DNA of 64,000 bases from Lasiosphaeria ovina. Taxonomy: Eukaryota; Ascomycota; Sordariomycetes; Sordariales; Lasiosphaeriaceae. Shown here piece after piece: positions 20,009 to 31,443 of the stretch. The notes below the pieces were generated by a model, which searched no databases, was not told the origin of the DNA, and saw only the letters and a list, made by a program, of their open reading frames with translations. Location of the stretch: contig JAULSN010000001.1 of assembly GCA_033439765.1 (NCBI GenBank), forward strand, positions 1,798,001 to 1,862,000, given 5' to 3'. A program made the translations under genes and the position numbers. Positions within the stretch are counted from its first letter, which is position 1; the number at the start of each line of letters is the position of its first letter.

Positions 20009-21656
20009 GTCGTCAACCTGGTCAGACACTCATCAGAGCTTCGGTCGGCTTGCCGTTGTCGAAGGGGGCATTGCCTCAAGCTTGAGACTTATGCTACAAA
20101 ACGAACATGTGTAGAATGTATTGTAGGGGATCGGATGGGATGTGAGGCGATGGTCTGCCTTGTCAGGTAGCCATCTCGCTCTCTGCAACCGGCTGGAGCA
20201 TAGCGCTCCGAGAACCTGCTAGGTACTGATATGTGGTGGCCTCAAAGCAGCACACCAAATGCCGAGATACCCCTTGTCAGGGTCGCCGCCCCCCGCATAA
20301 CCTCCAGAGATGCCAGGAGGCGTAGGTAGCGACCCCAGTGGCTCGGAGAACATAGCCGAGAACGTTGCAGTCATGCCCCGCCGCGATTGGACTCGGCGAG
20401 TCGTTCGCTGACCCTTCGTTGAAACGGCGTTGCAGCTCTCGGATAATCTCCCCGGGAAGCCGCTCCAAAATACGACCTCTCTGCCCAAACAGGTAATGCT
20501 GTCTGCTAGCACCCCAGCCTGCCAACCCTCGCTGGGACGCTCGAAAGGAGACTGTCTCAAGGGGAGTGAGTGTCTTTCTTGGCCAGCGTATGGGCGCCGC
20601 CGACTCTTTACTCCACCAATCCGCATGGCGGCGGCAGCGACGCGACTTGGCGCCTCGACCCCGACCCGGATTTCCCGCCTCGCTTGTCGACTGTCGTGGG
20701 TCGTGGGCCTGCCCGGCACGGGACGCCCGTCCCTGGGACCAAGATGGCGCTAGTCTAGTTGGCGCTCCACAACGGAGATCGAAGCACGGCCGCTTCACGA
20801 TGTTCCGGGTTGGATTTCAGTGGGGGGGCTGTTCTCTGTCTCATTAGTTGATGGCTTTGTACGACACTTCATTGCATTAACTTTTCTGACAGCTGGACCC
20901 AAGGCAACATTAGAGCGAATAAAGAACTACCTTAGTTAGATGTAGTCATTCCCACGCGTTCTCCAAGTGAGCTTTTTGTGGAAAGCACTTACCTACGGAG
21001 GGTTTATTTCCTACGAGAGCTTTGGGCACAACGGAAATCTGTCGAATTCGTTTCTTCCTCGTTTTGGTTTGTTATGTGATGTGCTGGTATTTTTAAGCTC
21101 GCCTTCAAGGAATCTTAAGCTCGTAACTAAGGCGTCGAAAAGGCCCACTTCATTTCATTAGAGCGCAACATCACCTACAAGGTAAGGTCCGCATCTCCCG
21201 GGTAGTATCTGAGTTGAAAGAAATAATAATTTAGTACCACTTAATCTCCCCTCCAACACACACTCACGCGTTGCTGCGTTGAAGGGCATCTAGTTTCATT
21301 CATTGAAGCTCTTTTGCAACTACCCGGGTGAGTGATGGCATGTCGAAATGTCTAATCGATCTGTTCACGGTTCCCCCTAGGCCAGTCTGAGGTAATACGG
21401 ACCTTATTCAGCTCGTCATACTAAAATATTTCGGCCACTAGCACGTTCTCCAGTCCGAATAGGCGTGCCCGGGGCATTGGGTGTGGTGCCCAAACAGAGC
21501 CCACAACGCCTCCATGATACAGTAGGTAACTATCACCTCATTGCCGTGTAAACGTGGGCTCCGAAGTTTGATTATACTTGTAATTCGTTCATTTCTGCAA
21601 TAACCTCTGTCCTTGTCAACAACTAACTACGTTGACAGCGCAGTTAAAGACAGGGC

Positions 21657-21776
21657 CGGGCATCTAGATGCCCTCTCCTTTTCCTATTCCTGTCAACGGC
21701 TGTATTGACAACTACGCCACTGTCAACAAAAGTGTTAATTTAGGTGCTAGGAAAAGAGAGGGCATTCAGATGCCCG
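21657..21776. repeat. inverted repeat, arms of about 29 bp, 63-bp spacer
   Basis: The left arm (21657-21685) starts CGGGCATCTAGATGCCCTCT and ends CCTTTTCCT; the right arm (21749-21776) is its imperfect reverse complement (AGGAAAAGAGAGGGCATTCA then GATGCCCG). The spacer contains TGTCAAC twice-over type words. It may be the ends of a short transposable element or a foldback. Confidence 0.7.
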
Positions 21777-22853
21777 GGTGCAGTGCAGTCAGTCCGACCA
21801 GCTGAAAAGGCCTGGCATCTATTGAACTCAGCTTTTTGGGTATTAAAATCTGACTTTGGCTGGGCCGGTGGCTTGGCGCCCAGGTTGCAAAGTTACTTTC
21901 AAGATGCTGCTGTTCAAACAAGAGCCTTGATCTACGTACCATCCTGCTTTTTCACGCACCCTCCTGGGGTTCCTTGGCATCTAGTAACGTAGGGGTCGCC
22001 TTTTCTTTCATGGTAAAATGCCGTATTGCATGGCATGAGGGCAGTGACCTAACGGCCTACCGGGCATTGAGGAAGCCCAGCGAAGCTAAAATAACACTAT
22101 TTTACACATTCAAATACATACCTTGGTGCGCGTAGCTGTGTTTGAAGGCCTAGAAATAACATATCGTCAACGTAGCTGGGTTAACAGACTCAACACTACG
22201 AAAATACATCACCATGTGAACAAATCATAATTCAAGACTTCATAACTCACTGGCCGTATGCTGTGATTTTTGGCTAATTCATTGCCTCAAAATCCTGGCT
22301 AGCAACGAAGAAATCCGAAAAATGGAAAACACCTCTAAAAACGCATTTTCGGAGTTGACAGTTTGGACAGCTTCAACCTAAATCAGACAGCAGGGTTTCA
22401 TGGCAAGCGCATGGGCGGCCGGATGGTAATTCGGGATTTTACTGGCCTAAATTAAGCGCTGAGTACGAAGTATATCAATTTCTAACAGGTACCATTCTTA
22501 GCTGCAACCTTTGAAGCGCAACAAAGCAGCGATCTTGAGGGTGCCTAGGCAGGGCAGATTTTTATTGCATTTTTGGGCATGTTATGTAAGCAACAACGAG
22601 GGCAGCTTCGTATTTTATTGCAGAAATGAACGATTTGAGCGAATTCTACGGCCCTGAGTGTCAATTACCGTATTTGGAAGTATGTTGACGTTGGCGACGG
22701 CGACGTGGTTGTGGTGTAACTGTGGTGCGACTGCGTATGTGGCTAATTGATCCGAAGTTGGTTGCGTTGGCACCGTCCCAGGCATTAGCGCTTTTTTGGT
22801 GCGAAAAGTGGATTTTGGCTGGGCTGGTCCCAGCGCGTATGTCACTTTTTGTA

Positions 22854-22894
22854 TCCTACCGTACAAATAGACGCTTCCTACCGTACAAATAGAC
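22854..22894. repeat. 22-bp tandem duplication
   Basis: TCCTACCGTACAAATAGAC at 22854-22872 is repeated exactly at 22876-22894. Confidence 0.9.
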
Positions 22895-24106
22895 TGTCTC
22901 TTATTATTACCTGAACACCACATAAAAGTAGGGTATGGCGTGCCCACCTCCGTTTCTTCTTCCTAATAAAACCACCTTTTTGGCCCTATTTTACATACCG
23001 TTGTATGTGACATCTAGTTGCAGGTCTGGAGAAGAGTGGGTGTGGATTTCAAGCAGCCGTGAAAATTTAAGCCATTCCGTCTGATGTGCAGGCCCGACTA
23101 CGGAGGTCGATAATATTCTTATAAATCTGGAAACCAAAGCTAGTGCACTGTGCTAACCAGAGATGTATTGTAAAGGTTCCAGGTTGTATATTCGTATGAG
23201 ATTATTGTGACAGAGATTTGAATCCTCCATGTCCCTAATCTCTCAGCAGTTCTTCAGTTCTGTATAAATGCTGCCAAAAAGAATGAGGGTACCCGTAGTG
23301 TGTGTATTGTTGACGGAAGGGAGAAGAAAACTCTTCATGGCCCAGCCGGGGACCTCTGTTGACATTGTGGAAAACGCGGTCTAGTTCGGGTTGCCTGTGC
23401 AGGCCCTGCCCGGAACCATGCCGAGAATAGTATGGCCCAGCTTTCTACCAACCGCCACTTACGGTCGATGAGAATCTCATGATGACAACAAGCTAGTAGA
23501 TGAGCCAGTCTTCGGATGTTGTAGCGGTCGTGTCCATGAGGAAAGACTGCAAGCTTCGGCTATGTTTGAAGTTTTGGGCACCTACTAAGCCGCTGAATCT
23601 CAATCAAGTGCATTTTCCTAAGAAACCATCGGGGTCAGTGAAAATAGCCTGTCGGGGTCGGAAAATTGAGCCACATCTGGTGTTTGTACGTGTACCCGAC
23701 GACTTGTCACGACCTGTAGCGACTTCGGAATAACAGCTAGTAGGTATAGATCATAGCTTGGGCACGGCGTAGGGAGGTTTGGCCCCCAGCTCAAGATAAA
23801 TAGATAATTAAACGTCGGCCTGCATCCGAGTGGCTAAATTAAGCCTTTCTGCACGAGAACTAACGAACGCGGGAAAAATTGCAGCTTCTCACGATAGGGC
23901 AAGCATTGAGGCTGCCGGGTATTTGATACACCCGTTGCGGAGTCGACGGACATAAAATTCAGTCGTCCTGCACTCTTCAAGTCAAGAACATACCTACTGT
24001 CTTGGCATTTTGTCTCGCCAGTCGTGAGCTAGGTCTAATCATCTTACTCTTGGAATTCCCACCGAGGACACTGCCATCTGTCGAGCTCGTGTTGTTATCA
24101 TCCACC

Positions 24107-24920
24107 ATGGCTTTCCCACTCGTAGGCTCCGGGCCGGGCATCTTTATGCCCAACTCTGGCGTTTTGCCCGAATTCAAGGACGTCTTCCCATACAGCGACT
24201 TTGTCCACTGGTACGAGACCGTGCACATTCCCGACTGGCTGCGCTGGAAGCCTGGCGCTATTACGACGGCCTGGAGATACCAGTCGCTCGATGCCGACCG
24301 CGACTGGCCGTTCCTCGTGGCGTACAAGTTTCCCAACATCTCGGACCTGAGCTCGCCCGACTACGTAACCATACCCTTAACCAACCCGATGCTGCCCGAG
24401 GGCGGGCCAATAAGCAAGTTCACCCACATCGAGGCTGTGGCTGGGCCGCACATCGAGACATGGAGGAGCGGTAGCACGGGCGACGGTACGTATTGCACCA
24501 GCGCGAGAAAGAGACTAATTAATAGCAACAAGAGCTGACGAGCGGCGGATGGCTAAAAAAGATCGAGGCCCCATCCTCGTGACTGAAGAGATTGATCCCG
24601 CCAACATCACGGTCGATAAGTTCCAGGAATGGTACCGCGACGTCTACATCGGCGAGGTTTCGGCAATGGCGGGCTGGCGGCGCACCAGCCGGTTCGATAA
24701 TGGCATGGGTCAGCCCAGGTGGCTCGCGTTGCACGAGTTTGAAGAGTCGGGCTTCGGGCCGAACACCACAAAGATTGCGGGCCTGCTGGGCAAGTCGAAC
24801 GAAACACAGGAGATACAGCGGGCAGCCAGCAAGATATATGTCGGGCTGTGGAAGCTCATGCGCGTATATGGCGATGGTTCGGCGCCATGGGGTCTGCCAG
24901 GGGAGGATAAGATTATTTGA
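24107..24920 (+). CDS. EthD-type dimeric alpha-beta-barrel protein with two modules, 254 aa
   Basis: Join of 24107-24485 and 24535-24920. The intron is 49 bp with a GACTAATT branch-like motif and keeps frame (STGDADERRM). The start has an ideal context, CCACCATGG. Module 1 (about residues 1-120) reads GIFMPNSGVLPEFKDVFPYS, then FVHWYETVHIPDWLRW and WRYQSLDADRDWPFLVAYKF. Module 2 (about 135-254) repeats the layout with ILVTEEIDPANITVDKFQEW, YRDVYIGEV, WRRTSRFDN and WLALHEFEESGF. F-x-x-W-Y-x-x-x-H/Y-I occurs in both, so the protein looks like an internal duplication of the ferredoxin-like fold seen in EthD/Dabb proteins. No catalytic role can be assigned. It is flanked by the gene-poor tract on the left and repeat remnants on the right. 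Confidence 0.8.
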
Positions 24921-26030
24921 CTATAAAATTGGGCCTAGAGTTTCTGCTGTTTAGAGCTCAAAGCGGATCTATCGGTGCAGGTCTAGATGGGACAGTCGAT
25001 GAAATGACTTTGAAACATTCTGGTATTTTAGAATGTTTGTTGGTCTCTACACCACCAGGCATTCCGGACAACGCCAATAACGACAAATATGGGCTAGGCT
25101 GCTATTTGAAGCCTGTGTACATGCATGTATCACAGGAAAGCAGAATTAACAACCGCATTGACCATATATGATGGCGTTGGAGGGACGGAAGCGATTGTTA
25201 CACTGCGGGCAGTTCGCACGGACAGGCTGTGATGCGGCGGCACATTGGAGCCAATGACGTCAATGGCGCTGTCAACATCGGCAGTGGACAGATCCGTCCA
25301 CTAGCGAGAGGCGGTGACGCCAGTGTAAACCATTTGTGGAGTCGGAGAACCAGGGAACCGGGGCCCAGCCCAAACCCACGATCGACGAAATATCTGAGAG
25401 AGAATGATCCTCCATCACTCCGTATCTTTGAGAGAAGGGGGAGTAAGACGAGTGGGCGCGAACAAAACGAAGCAATGATTAACAAAGCAACGTGGAATTG
25501 GAAATGCAGGGATTGCCTTACTACAAAACTTTAGACTTTGCGACCGTGAGACAGTAAAAGACAGCAGGGAGAAATTTCCGGTTCCTAGCCCGCTGCATCT
25601 CTGGCAAGCGCGTCCCTGGCTTTCGTTCATCGCCAGCGACAACGGAGACTCAGCCGCGGCTTCAGATGGCAGATTTGCGATCGGCAGAACATGCGGCAGT
25701 GGCTCACTCCTTCGGCTGCTGGCAATCCCCAGCTCAGCCCACCGAGATTGAAGCATCGCTAGGTTTCATTACCTTAGTTCAGGACTGGACTGGCTGTACA
25801 GTGACTACTCTGTACATACTTCATACCACAATGCCCCGCAGAAGGTGCAAATTACATTGGAACATCTTCAAATCACCCGTAGCGCTCAATTGGGACTTCA
25901 GGATTTGGTGTACAAATTGCATGTGTATCCAAGGAGTAATGTTCCGTGTCTGACTCGAAACTGTGGATATGTACACCTTCGTGTTCAGGGGCTAAAAACA
26001 AATCGCTAGCGGCCCAGTCAGTATGTACTG
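24921..26030. other. intergenic, no supported gene
   Basis: Only short frames without motifs. Several TGTAC-containing words (TACTGTACA, ACTTGTACGTACC) cluster near 25.8-26.1 kb. Confidence 0.5.
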
Positions 26031-26266
26031 TACACTGCAATCCCTGAGGCGTGGTATGTACTTGTACGTACCTAGAGACTTACAAATAGTAAAGATCACA
26101 GTGAATATAACGGCCAGGAAAAGCCTTTCATGGGTATTTGTAGGGTAGAGCAAGGCCTCTAGGATTATAAAATAAGGATTTTAATCGCTTTTCCCTCCCT
26201 CAACTCAGGGCGAGCCGTGAGTTATTCAGGCCATTCAAATCTTGGAGAGTTCCCCGTAATTACAGA
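26031..26266 (+). mobile_element. TA-flanked TIR element, family 1, 3'-truncated copy
   Basis: It starts TACACTGCAATCCCTGAGGC, close to the left end of the complete copy at 47460, then GCGTGGTA. The inside aligns well with that copy: ACGGCCAGGAAAAGCCTTTC, GGCCTCTAGGATTATAAAAT, CCCTCAACTCAGGGCGAGCC and CATTCAAATCTTGGAGAGTT. The right terminus is missing; a GTAATTACAG direct repeat and GC-rich filler follow, then an inverted second copy. Confidence 0.65.
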
Positions 26267-26379
26267 GATCAGCGGGAAGGCTGATTAGCGGGCGCCGATA
26301 AAGACCGATGGCGGGGTAATTACAGCCCCTCCCAGAATGACTTTGTTGGAAAGCAAGGCGTGACGAACACCACAATAGA

Positions 26380-26606
26380 TACAATTTAATCCCTGGATAT
26401 TTATTAGCGGGAGACTTTCCAAGATTTAAAAGGCCTCAATTCCTCATAGCTCGCCCTATAGGTTTTTCGCCGAGGGAGGTAATAACTATTCGAACTCCTA
26501 TTCTAGAATCCTAGAAGCCTATTTCTTCTCCAAACGTATCTATTAAAGGCCTTTTCTGCCGGTATATTTGCGATAATCTTCTCCTAAATATTTAGGGATT
26601 GGAGTA
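26380..26606 (-). mobile_element. TA-flanked TIR element, family 1, inverted copy, 227 bp
   Basis: Ends are TACAATTTAATCCCTGGATA on the left and the reverse complement of TATACTCCAATCCCTAAATA on the right, so both termini carry TA. Internal TTTCCAAGATTTAAAAGGCC and TTTTTCGCCGAGGGAGGTAA match the complete copy at 47460 in opposite orientation. No coding capacity. Confidence 0.7.
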
Positions 26607-27066
26607 TATAATGTCACGAAGAGAGATAGAATAAAGTGAAAATAATTAGCCGACCCCAATTGTGCCCCGTAACAGCTCCATGAAATGCGGGCTAGCATCT
26701 AGCAATAGAAACAATCCTAACCTAGACTACCAAGAGTGAGACTCGGCAGCCCGACACCACGTAGATACAATTTCCCAAACAAACCAAAATAACTCGAGGG
26801 TAGGAAAATCACGAGGAAAATGAACATATGCGCTGCTTCCATAACCCAACGAGTTGGCTGCAAAATGCCTCAAACCCTCTAGAGACGCCCATATCTCCGT
26901 CTCTTGCCATCCCAGCATGCGCCGTCCGTGGATCTAACGACTCGCTCACTCACGCTCCATCGACTCCGTCACGGGTATCAGCATCGACATCAGCTGCCGT
27001 GGCCTGGTAGTCCCCCGCTGTGGTGTTCTCTCCGCTTGAACCATGGCCTTTCTGTCCAGGTGCACT
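26607..27066. other. 3' flank of the RCK2/SRK1-like kinase
   Basis: No gene seen; the convergent side holds A-rich DNA and then the likely 3' untranslated part of the kinase gene. Confidence 0.5.
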
Positions 27067-29200
27067 CTATGCAACCCGGGTAGTCGGCTTGACTCCACGG
27101 CGCCCGAGAAGAGTTGCGCCGTCGAGGTTCAGCTCAAATGCGCCCTTCCGTCGGTTCTGGTCGCGAACTTGCTGCCTGGCAGCAGCGGTAACGGCGGCTG
27201 AATGCTGTCCGTAGCCCTTCTGGTCGACAGCGGCTGGCGGAGCATGAGCCTTCCTCTCGCGATCCCGCCCTCGGGGCTCTTGTGCGTCTTCAATTTGCGT
27301 GTTCCGCATACTCTGCTCGAGGTGCCGAGTTGAGCTCTGGACCGGCTTGTGGATAGATACTCCAGCCATGTTCGCGTCCTCGTCCTCGTCCTCGTCCTCG
27401 TTCTCGCTGAGGCCGACCAGTCGAGAAACGCCGGCCTTGCCACCGACCTGCTTTCGGCGCTTGCCCTCCTCCTCTTGCCGATGGACGGCGTAACCAACGT
27501 CAAAGACTTCGCGGAGGTTGACGGCACCAGGAGACCGGAAATCGTACCGCTTGTCGCCGTCAACAATCCTGGACACGTCGAACGCGCGCAGTGTATCTGC
27601 GGCTGCCTTCTTTTCCTCCCGAGGAGTCGGGCCAGACTCGCGAATCCACGGGTGGGCGAGGAACTCTCTGATGGTGTAGCGCTTCTCGGGATCTACACAG
27701 AGCAAATGGGAGATCAAATCCTGCGCCGACTTGCTGATGTCGTCCCACCACGGCGAGAGGAAAGTGAACTGGCCCTTCGCAACCTTCTCGGTGAGCACTT
27801 CGATGCTTTCGTCATAGAATGGCGGGAACCCGCACAGTAGTGTGTACAGCACGCAGCCCATGGCCCACATGTCGACCGATTTGGAGTACCGCTCGTCCTT
27901 CACTATCTCGGGCGCCGTATACCCGACAGTGCCGCAGGGTGTCATGGTCTGGTTATCCCATACGATCTTTGACAGACCAAAGTCCGCAATCTTGATCTGG
28001 CCAATGCCACCGGCACCCAAGCCCTTGACAAACTCGCCCTCGTCTTCCTTGTCCTCGTCACCCGCTGGTCTGGGCTTCGGATTCTTTGAAGGCATAAATG
28101 GTATGGGGCTGAAAAGAATGTTTTCGGGTTTGATGTCGCTGGGAGGGATTAGATAAGGTATGGATTAGGTCTTGAAAGTCTCGGAGAGGGTGCTCACCGA
28201 TGGACAATGCCTCGCTCCTCGTGCAAATACTCGAGAGCATTCGCAACTTGCGTGATGACATGCCTCGACAGATCCTCGCTAAAGTATGTCAAGCGTACAA
28301 TCTGGTGAAACAGTTCTCCTCCAGGAGCCAGTTCGAGGATTATGTAGTAGTACTGCTTGGACTCGGCAAAGTCTACAAGCTTGATGACATTGGGGTGGTC
28401 GATCTGGCGCATAATTTGCACCTCTTTGAGAATGTTTGCTCGCTGTACTCGTTGTTAACCATGGTGCACAAGACAAGCGCGGATTTTCGCACCCCGGGTG
28501 TCTTGCTCGACTGCCGCTACGACGGGCCGTTGGCAGCGTCGGCAGCACCCAGATATAATTGTGGATGTTCCCGGCTCTGGAGATAAAGCGACAAAACCAA
28601 GGAAAAGGAAAGAAAAATTTCTCGCACCTCTGCAGCTTTGGGAGCCTTTGGCTTGAAGTCCGGATGGAGATGTTTGTCGCTCTAGGACATCCCGCGAGTT
28701 GGTAAAAGGAAATACGGGGAAAACAGGAGAACAAAAGCTCAAGAAACCAAGCCAGAAAACTGGGTGGGCAAAATGAAGAATGCTCAAGCCCCAGATGTGC
28801 AACATACCTGCATGTTATTCATTTCGTACTTGCGGACAACCTTGATGGCCACCTCGCCCTGCGTTCCCTCTAGGTCTCTTGCTCGGTAGACGTTGCTGAA
28901 GGCGCCGTCGCCCATCTTCTCGACGAGTTCCCACCTCTCGAGGCCGGGATACCTGGGAAACGTGCTCCGGCTCTCATTTTCTTCGGCAACCAGCTGCGCG
29001 ATGTTTGTATCGGGGATTCGCTTTTTCGCCTTGGAATTCACCGTCTGGTCGACCTCGACGTGGTGCGCAGCGGCATGGCCGGCCTGGGCAGCGCGGTTTT
29101 GGCCGCCGGCGTTGGCGACCGAGTAAGCATCGGGGACGGCAGCGCGATTCTGGCTGGCGGGGACGGCGCCAAATGCCGGTTCTGAAATTGGAGCGGCCAT
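27067..29200 (-). CDS. srk1: RCK2/SRK1-type Ser/Thr protein kinase (CaMK group), 569 aa
   Basis: Join of 28808-29200, 28198-28442 and 27067-28138 (minus); introns of 365 and 59 bp keep frame at NNMQ|RANILKEV and VHR|DIKPEN. The glycine loop is GDGAFSNVY (97-105), the catalytic lysine Lys120 (VAIKVV), the catalytic loop HRDIKPEN (Asp214, Asn219), DFG at 265 and the C-lobe YTAPEIV. Between HRD and DFG sits an insert of about 35 residues, PFMPSKNPKPRPAGDEDKED followed by EGEF, which is a hallmark of fungal RCK2/SRK1 kinases. These are activated by stress MAP kinases (Hog1/Sty1) and act on translation and the cell cycle; that role is inferred. An acidic (Glu-Asp)n run near 27380-27412 and the C-terminal FELNLDGATLLGRR also fit this group. 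The 365-bp first intron is long for the window. Confidence 0.9.
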
Positions 29201-31443
29201 GTTGTTCTTTACCGGCTGCTGTTGTCGGGGCGGCGAGGACTCATGATTTGTACGCGTCGGCTCGTCAAGGTTTGCCGTTCGTGCTTGCTTTCCTGTGCGA
29301 TGACATGGACATAAGTCTCAGATCCCGTGGCACCAGATTGTAGCAGGTGCAGTCCGTCGTAACTCCCGCATGTGACTGCTGCACCTGGGGAAGACAAGAC
29401 GTACCGTGTCGGATAAAATTCTTTAACTGTTGTATTGTCGACATCTTGCACTCGTCTTGCATGCAACGCACCGCTAACAACTCGATGCAGTGGGCGAGGT
29501 GGTGTAGGCACCGGAGGCGACTCGTGCTGTCTTTGTCAAAGACAAATCGAAATGCTAAGCTCAATTATCTGCGATTTGGGCAGTTGAACTGTTGCGTTGC
29601 TTTGAGCAATCGGACGCTGGCCAATATTTCTATCCGTAATTCGCAAACAGAGATCGCTACGAAGGCGTTAGGCGGGCAGGAGAAGATCGTGCTGATGTGG
29701 GCTTGTGAAATCGCTGCGACGGCGTCACAATGCTGGTGAAAGACGGTTTGCGACTGGGTGAAAATGTGGGATTGGAAGGGTAGAGCCAGTGGGCTGAAGT
29801 GTGTGGGTGAGCTGCAGCGTCATCCAAGGCACGGGGCCACTGCGGTCATTAACCCGACGAGGTTTGGTTGGGGTCTTTCTCAGCGGCACAGGGCTGTGCA
29901 GCGCTTAACTCGGCCACAGCAGCAGTGGGGCCTGGTTTATTGTCAAAAGGCAGGCAAGCGGGCACGCACACGGGCTACTACCGACGTTGCTTTACTCAAT
30001 CACTGCTTTCATCATCGCTTTCATCATCGGGCAAATGCCCGTGTGTTAATGGCCTTAAGGCCAGTGACAGGTGGGCAAACCACGCTGCGCACGGATAACT
30101 AGCTCATCCCGAGAATGTGTGCAGCTATGGATCGTAGCCAGCGGCTGCCCTATGGAATCGCTTCTTACGGCGGCGGGGCAGCACAGTTCAGGGCAGGAGC
30201 GCCAAATCGATCATTGGAATTCATGGCAAATGCACACGGCCGAGACAAACGAGATATGTGGCGTAGATTCTGTTGCCTGTCTCTTCACAGCTCCGCTTCC
30301 ATGATCGCGGAGGCAAGCTCGAGGTCATGCGGGCATCGGAAAACCATGGTTTGGTGTGCCATGTTTTCCTCCACACTCTCAGGGGGACCACTTCGGACCC
30401 CAATGACGTAGTGTGCAGCGTCATCCACAATCGTGCGTCACAGACCCACCTAGGAGCCCCGCCCAAAAGCCCCGCCAATCTGCCCAGCCAGCCCGCGGAC
30501 AATCAGTCTGATTCCACAAGCTTCCTTTTCCTTCATCTGTCTCTTCCGGCGGACTTGGGGTATGATTTGAAGCAGCCTTGAGCTTGCTTATACTTGGACT
30601 GTGTTATCCAAGGAATCCTTAATTTGGTCAAGCCTTTGCGGTCGTCAACATGCCAAGCTTGAAGGGATACACCAGCCCCTCATCGCCAATGCTTGTGGGG
30701 TGATGCACATGACGACGGGGACGAGATGCATCCACGTTCCTATCTTCTCCCTCAGCCTCTGAAACAGCTCTTGAACTATCTGCCCCTTGCTCTCTGCACC
30801 TCAACCCGTTCGATAATGCTTCGTTCTGATGAAGAATCCCTGCCCGTAGATCTCCTGTAGCAGCTGGCAATAGTGTCTAGCACTCCTTGCAGCGACCCAC
30901 TTTATTGGGGGGAGGGTTCGTGTGAACGCCATCCCTCCCTCTCTGCGTACTCCTAAAATAATAGAGCCCTAGACAGGAAATGGGTAGTAACTCTTTTAAG
31001 TTGCATAAGTGTAGTGTTCTTGAATACATATCTTTAATGGCATATTATATCTAAGGGCCCTCTGTACGGCTGGTTGCTTGGCAGTGGTGTTGTCCGCCCC
31101 CTTTGTCATTTGTCATCAGAAAGCAGCGCCCCTTAAACCACCCCCAAGGACGGCCTTGGAATTTGCCCGGCAATAAACAGGGAGGCATTCAAGTAGGGAT
31201 TCGGCTTTAGATTGCCCTCGCGTTCACGGTCTTCATGAAGTCCGGAATCATTGAGCTAAGTGGCGACGCGCAACCAGACAAGAGCCCAGGGCTAACTATT
31301 GTGGAAGGTATCAATGAAGCAAAATATAGGGATTGGAATTGGAATGTGACCCCTGCCCTCTGGGCAGCCGTTTTGCTGGATCTCGCGAGAGAATAACAGA
31401 TTAACAGCTCGCGCAGTTGGGTGACTATCTCGTATAAGACCGC
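29201..31443. other. 2.2-kb intergenic region, likely kinase promoter
   Basis: No frame with a motif on either strand. Around 30.0 kb there is a direct CGCTTTCATCAT duplication and a GGGCAAATGCCC hairpin. Confidence 0.5.

Larger units (their letters stand above)
20009..24106. other. 4.1-kb gene-poor, AT-rich region with repeats
   Basis: From about 20.85 kb on, base composition drops and stop codons are frequent in all frames. It contains the inverted repeat at 21.66-21.78 kb, clustered TGTCAAC/GTTGACA words at 21.61-21.73 kb, a 22-bp tandem duplication at 22.85 kb, and two related stretches with CTTTGGCTGGGCCGGT near 21.86 kb and TTTTGGCTGGGCTGGT near 22.81 kb. No transposase motif survives. 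The minus frames at 20.2-20.8 kb have no recognisable features. Confidence 0.55.

Noticed and set aside
20277..20798. 173-codon minus-strand frame
   Set aside because: Random-looking Arg/Gly/Ser-rich sequence; overlapping frames on both strands are equally long.
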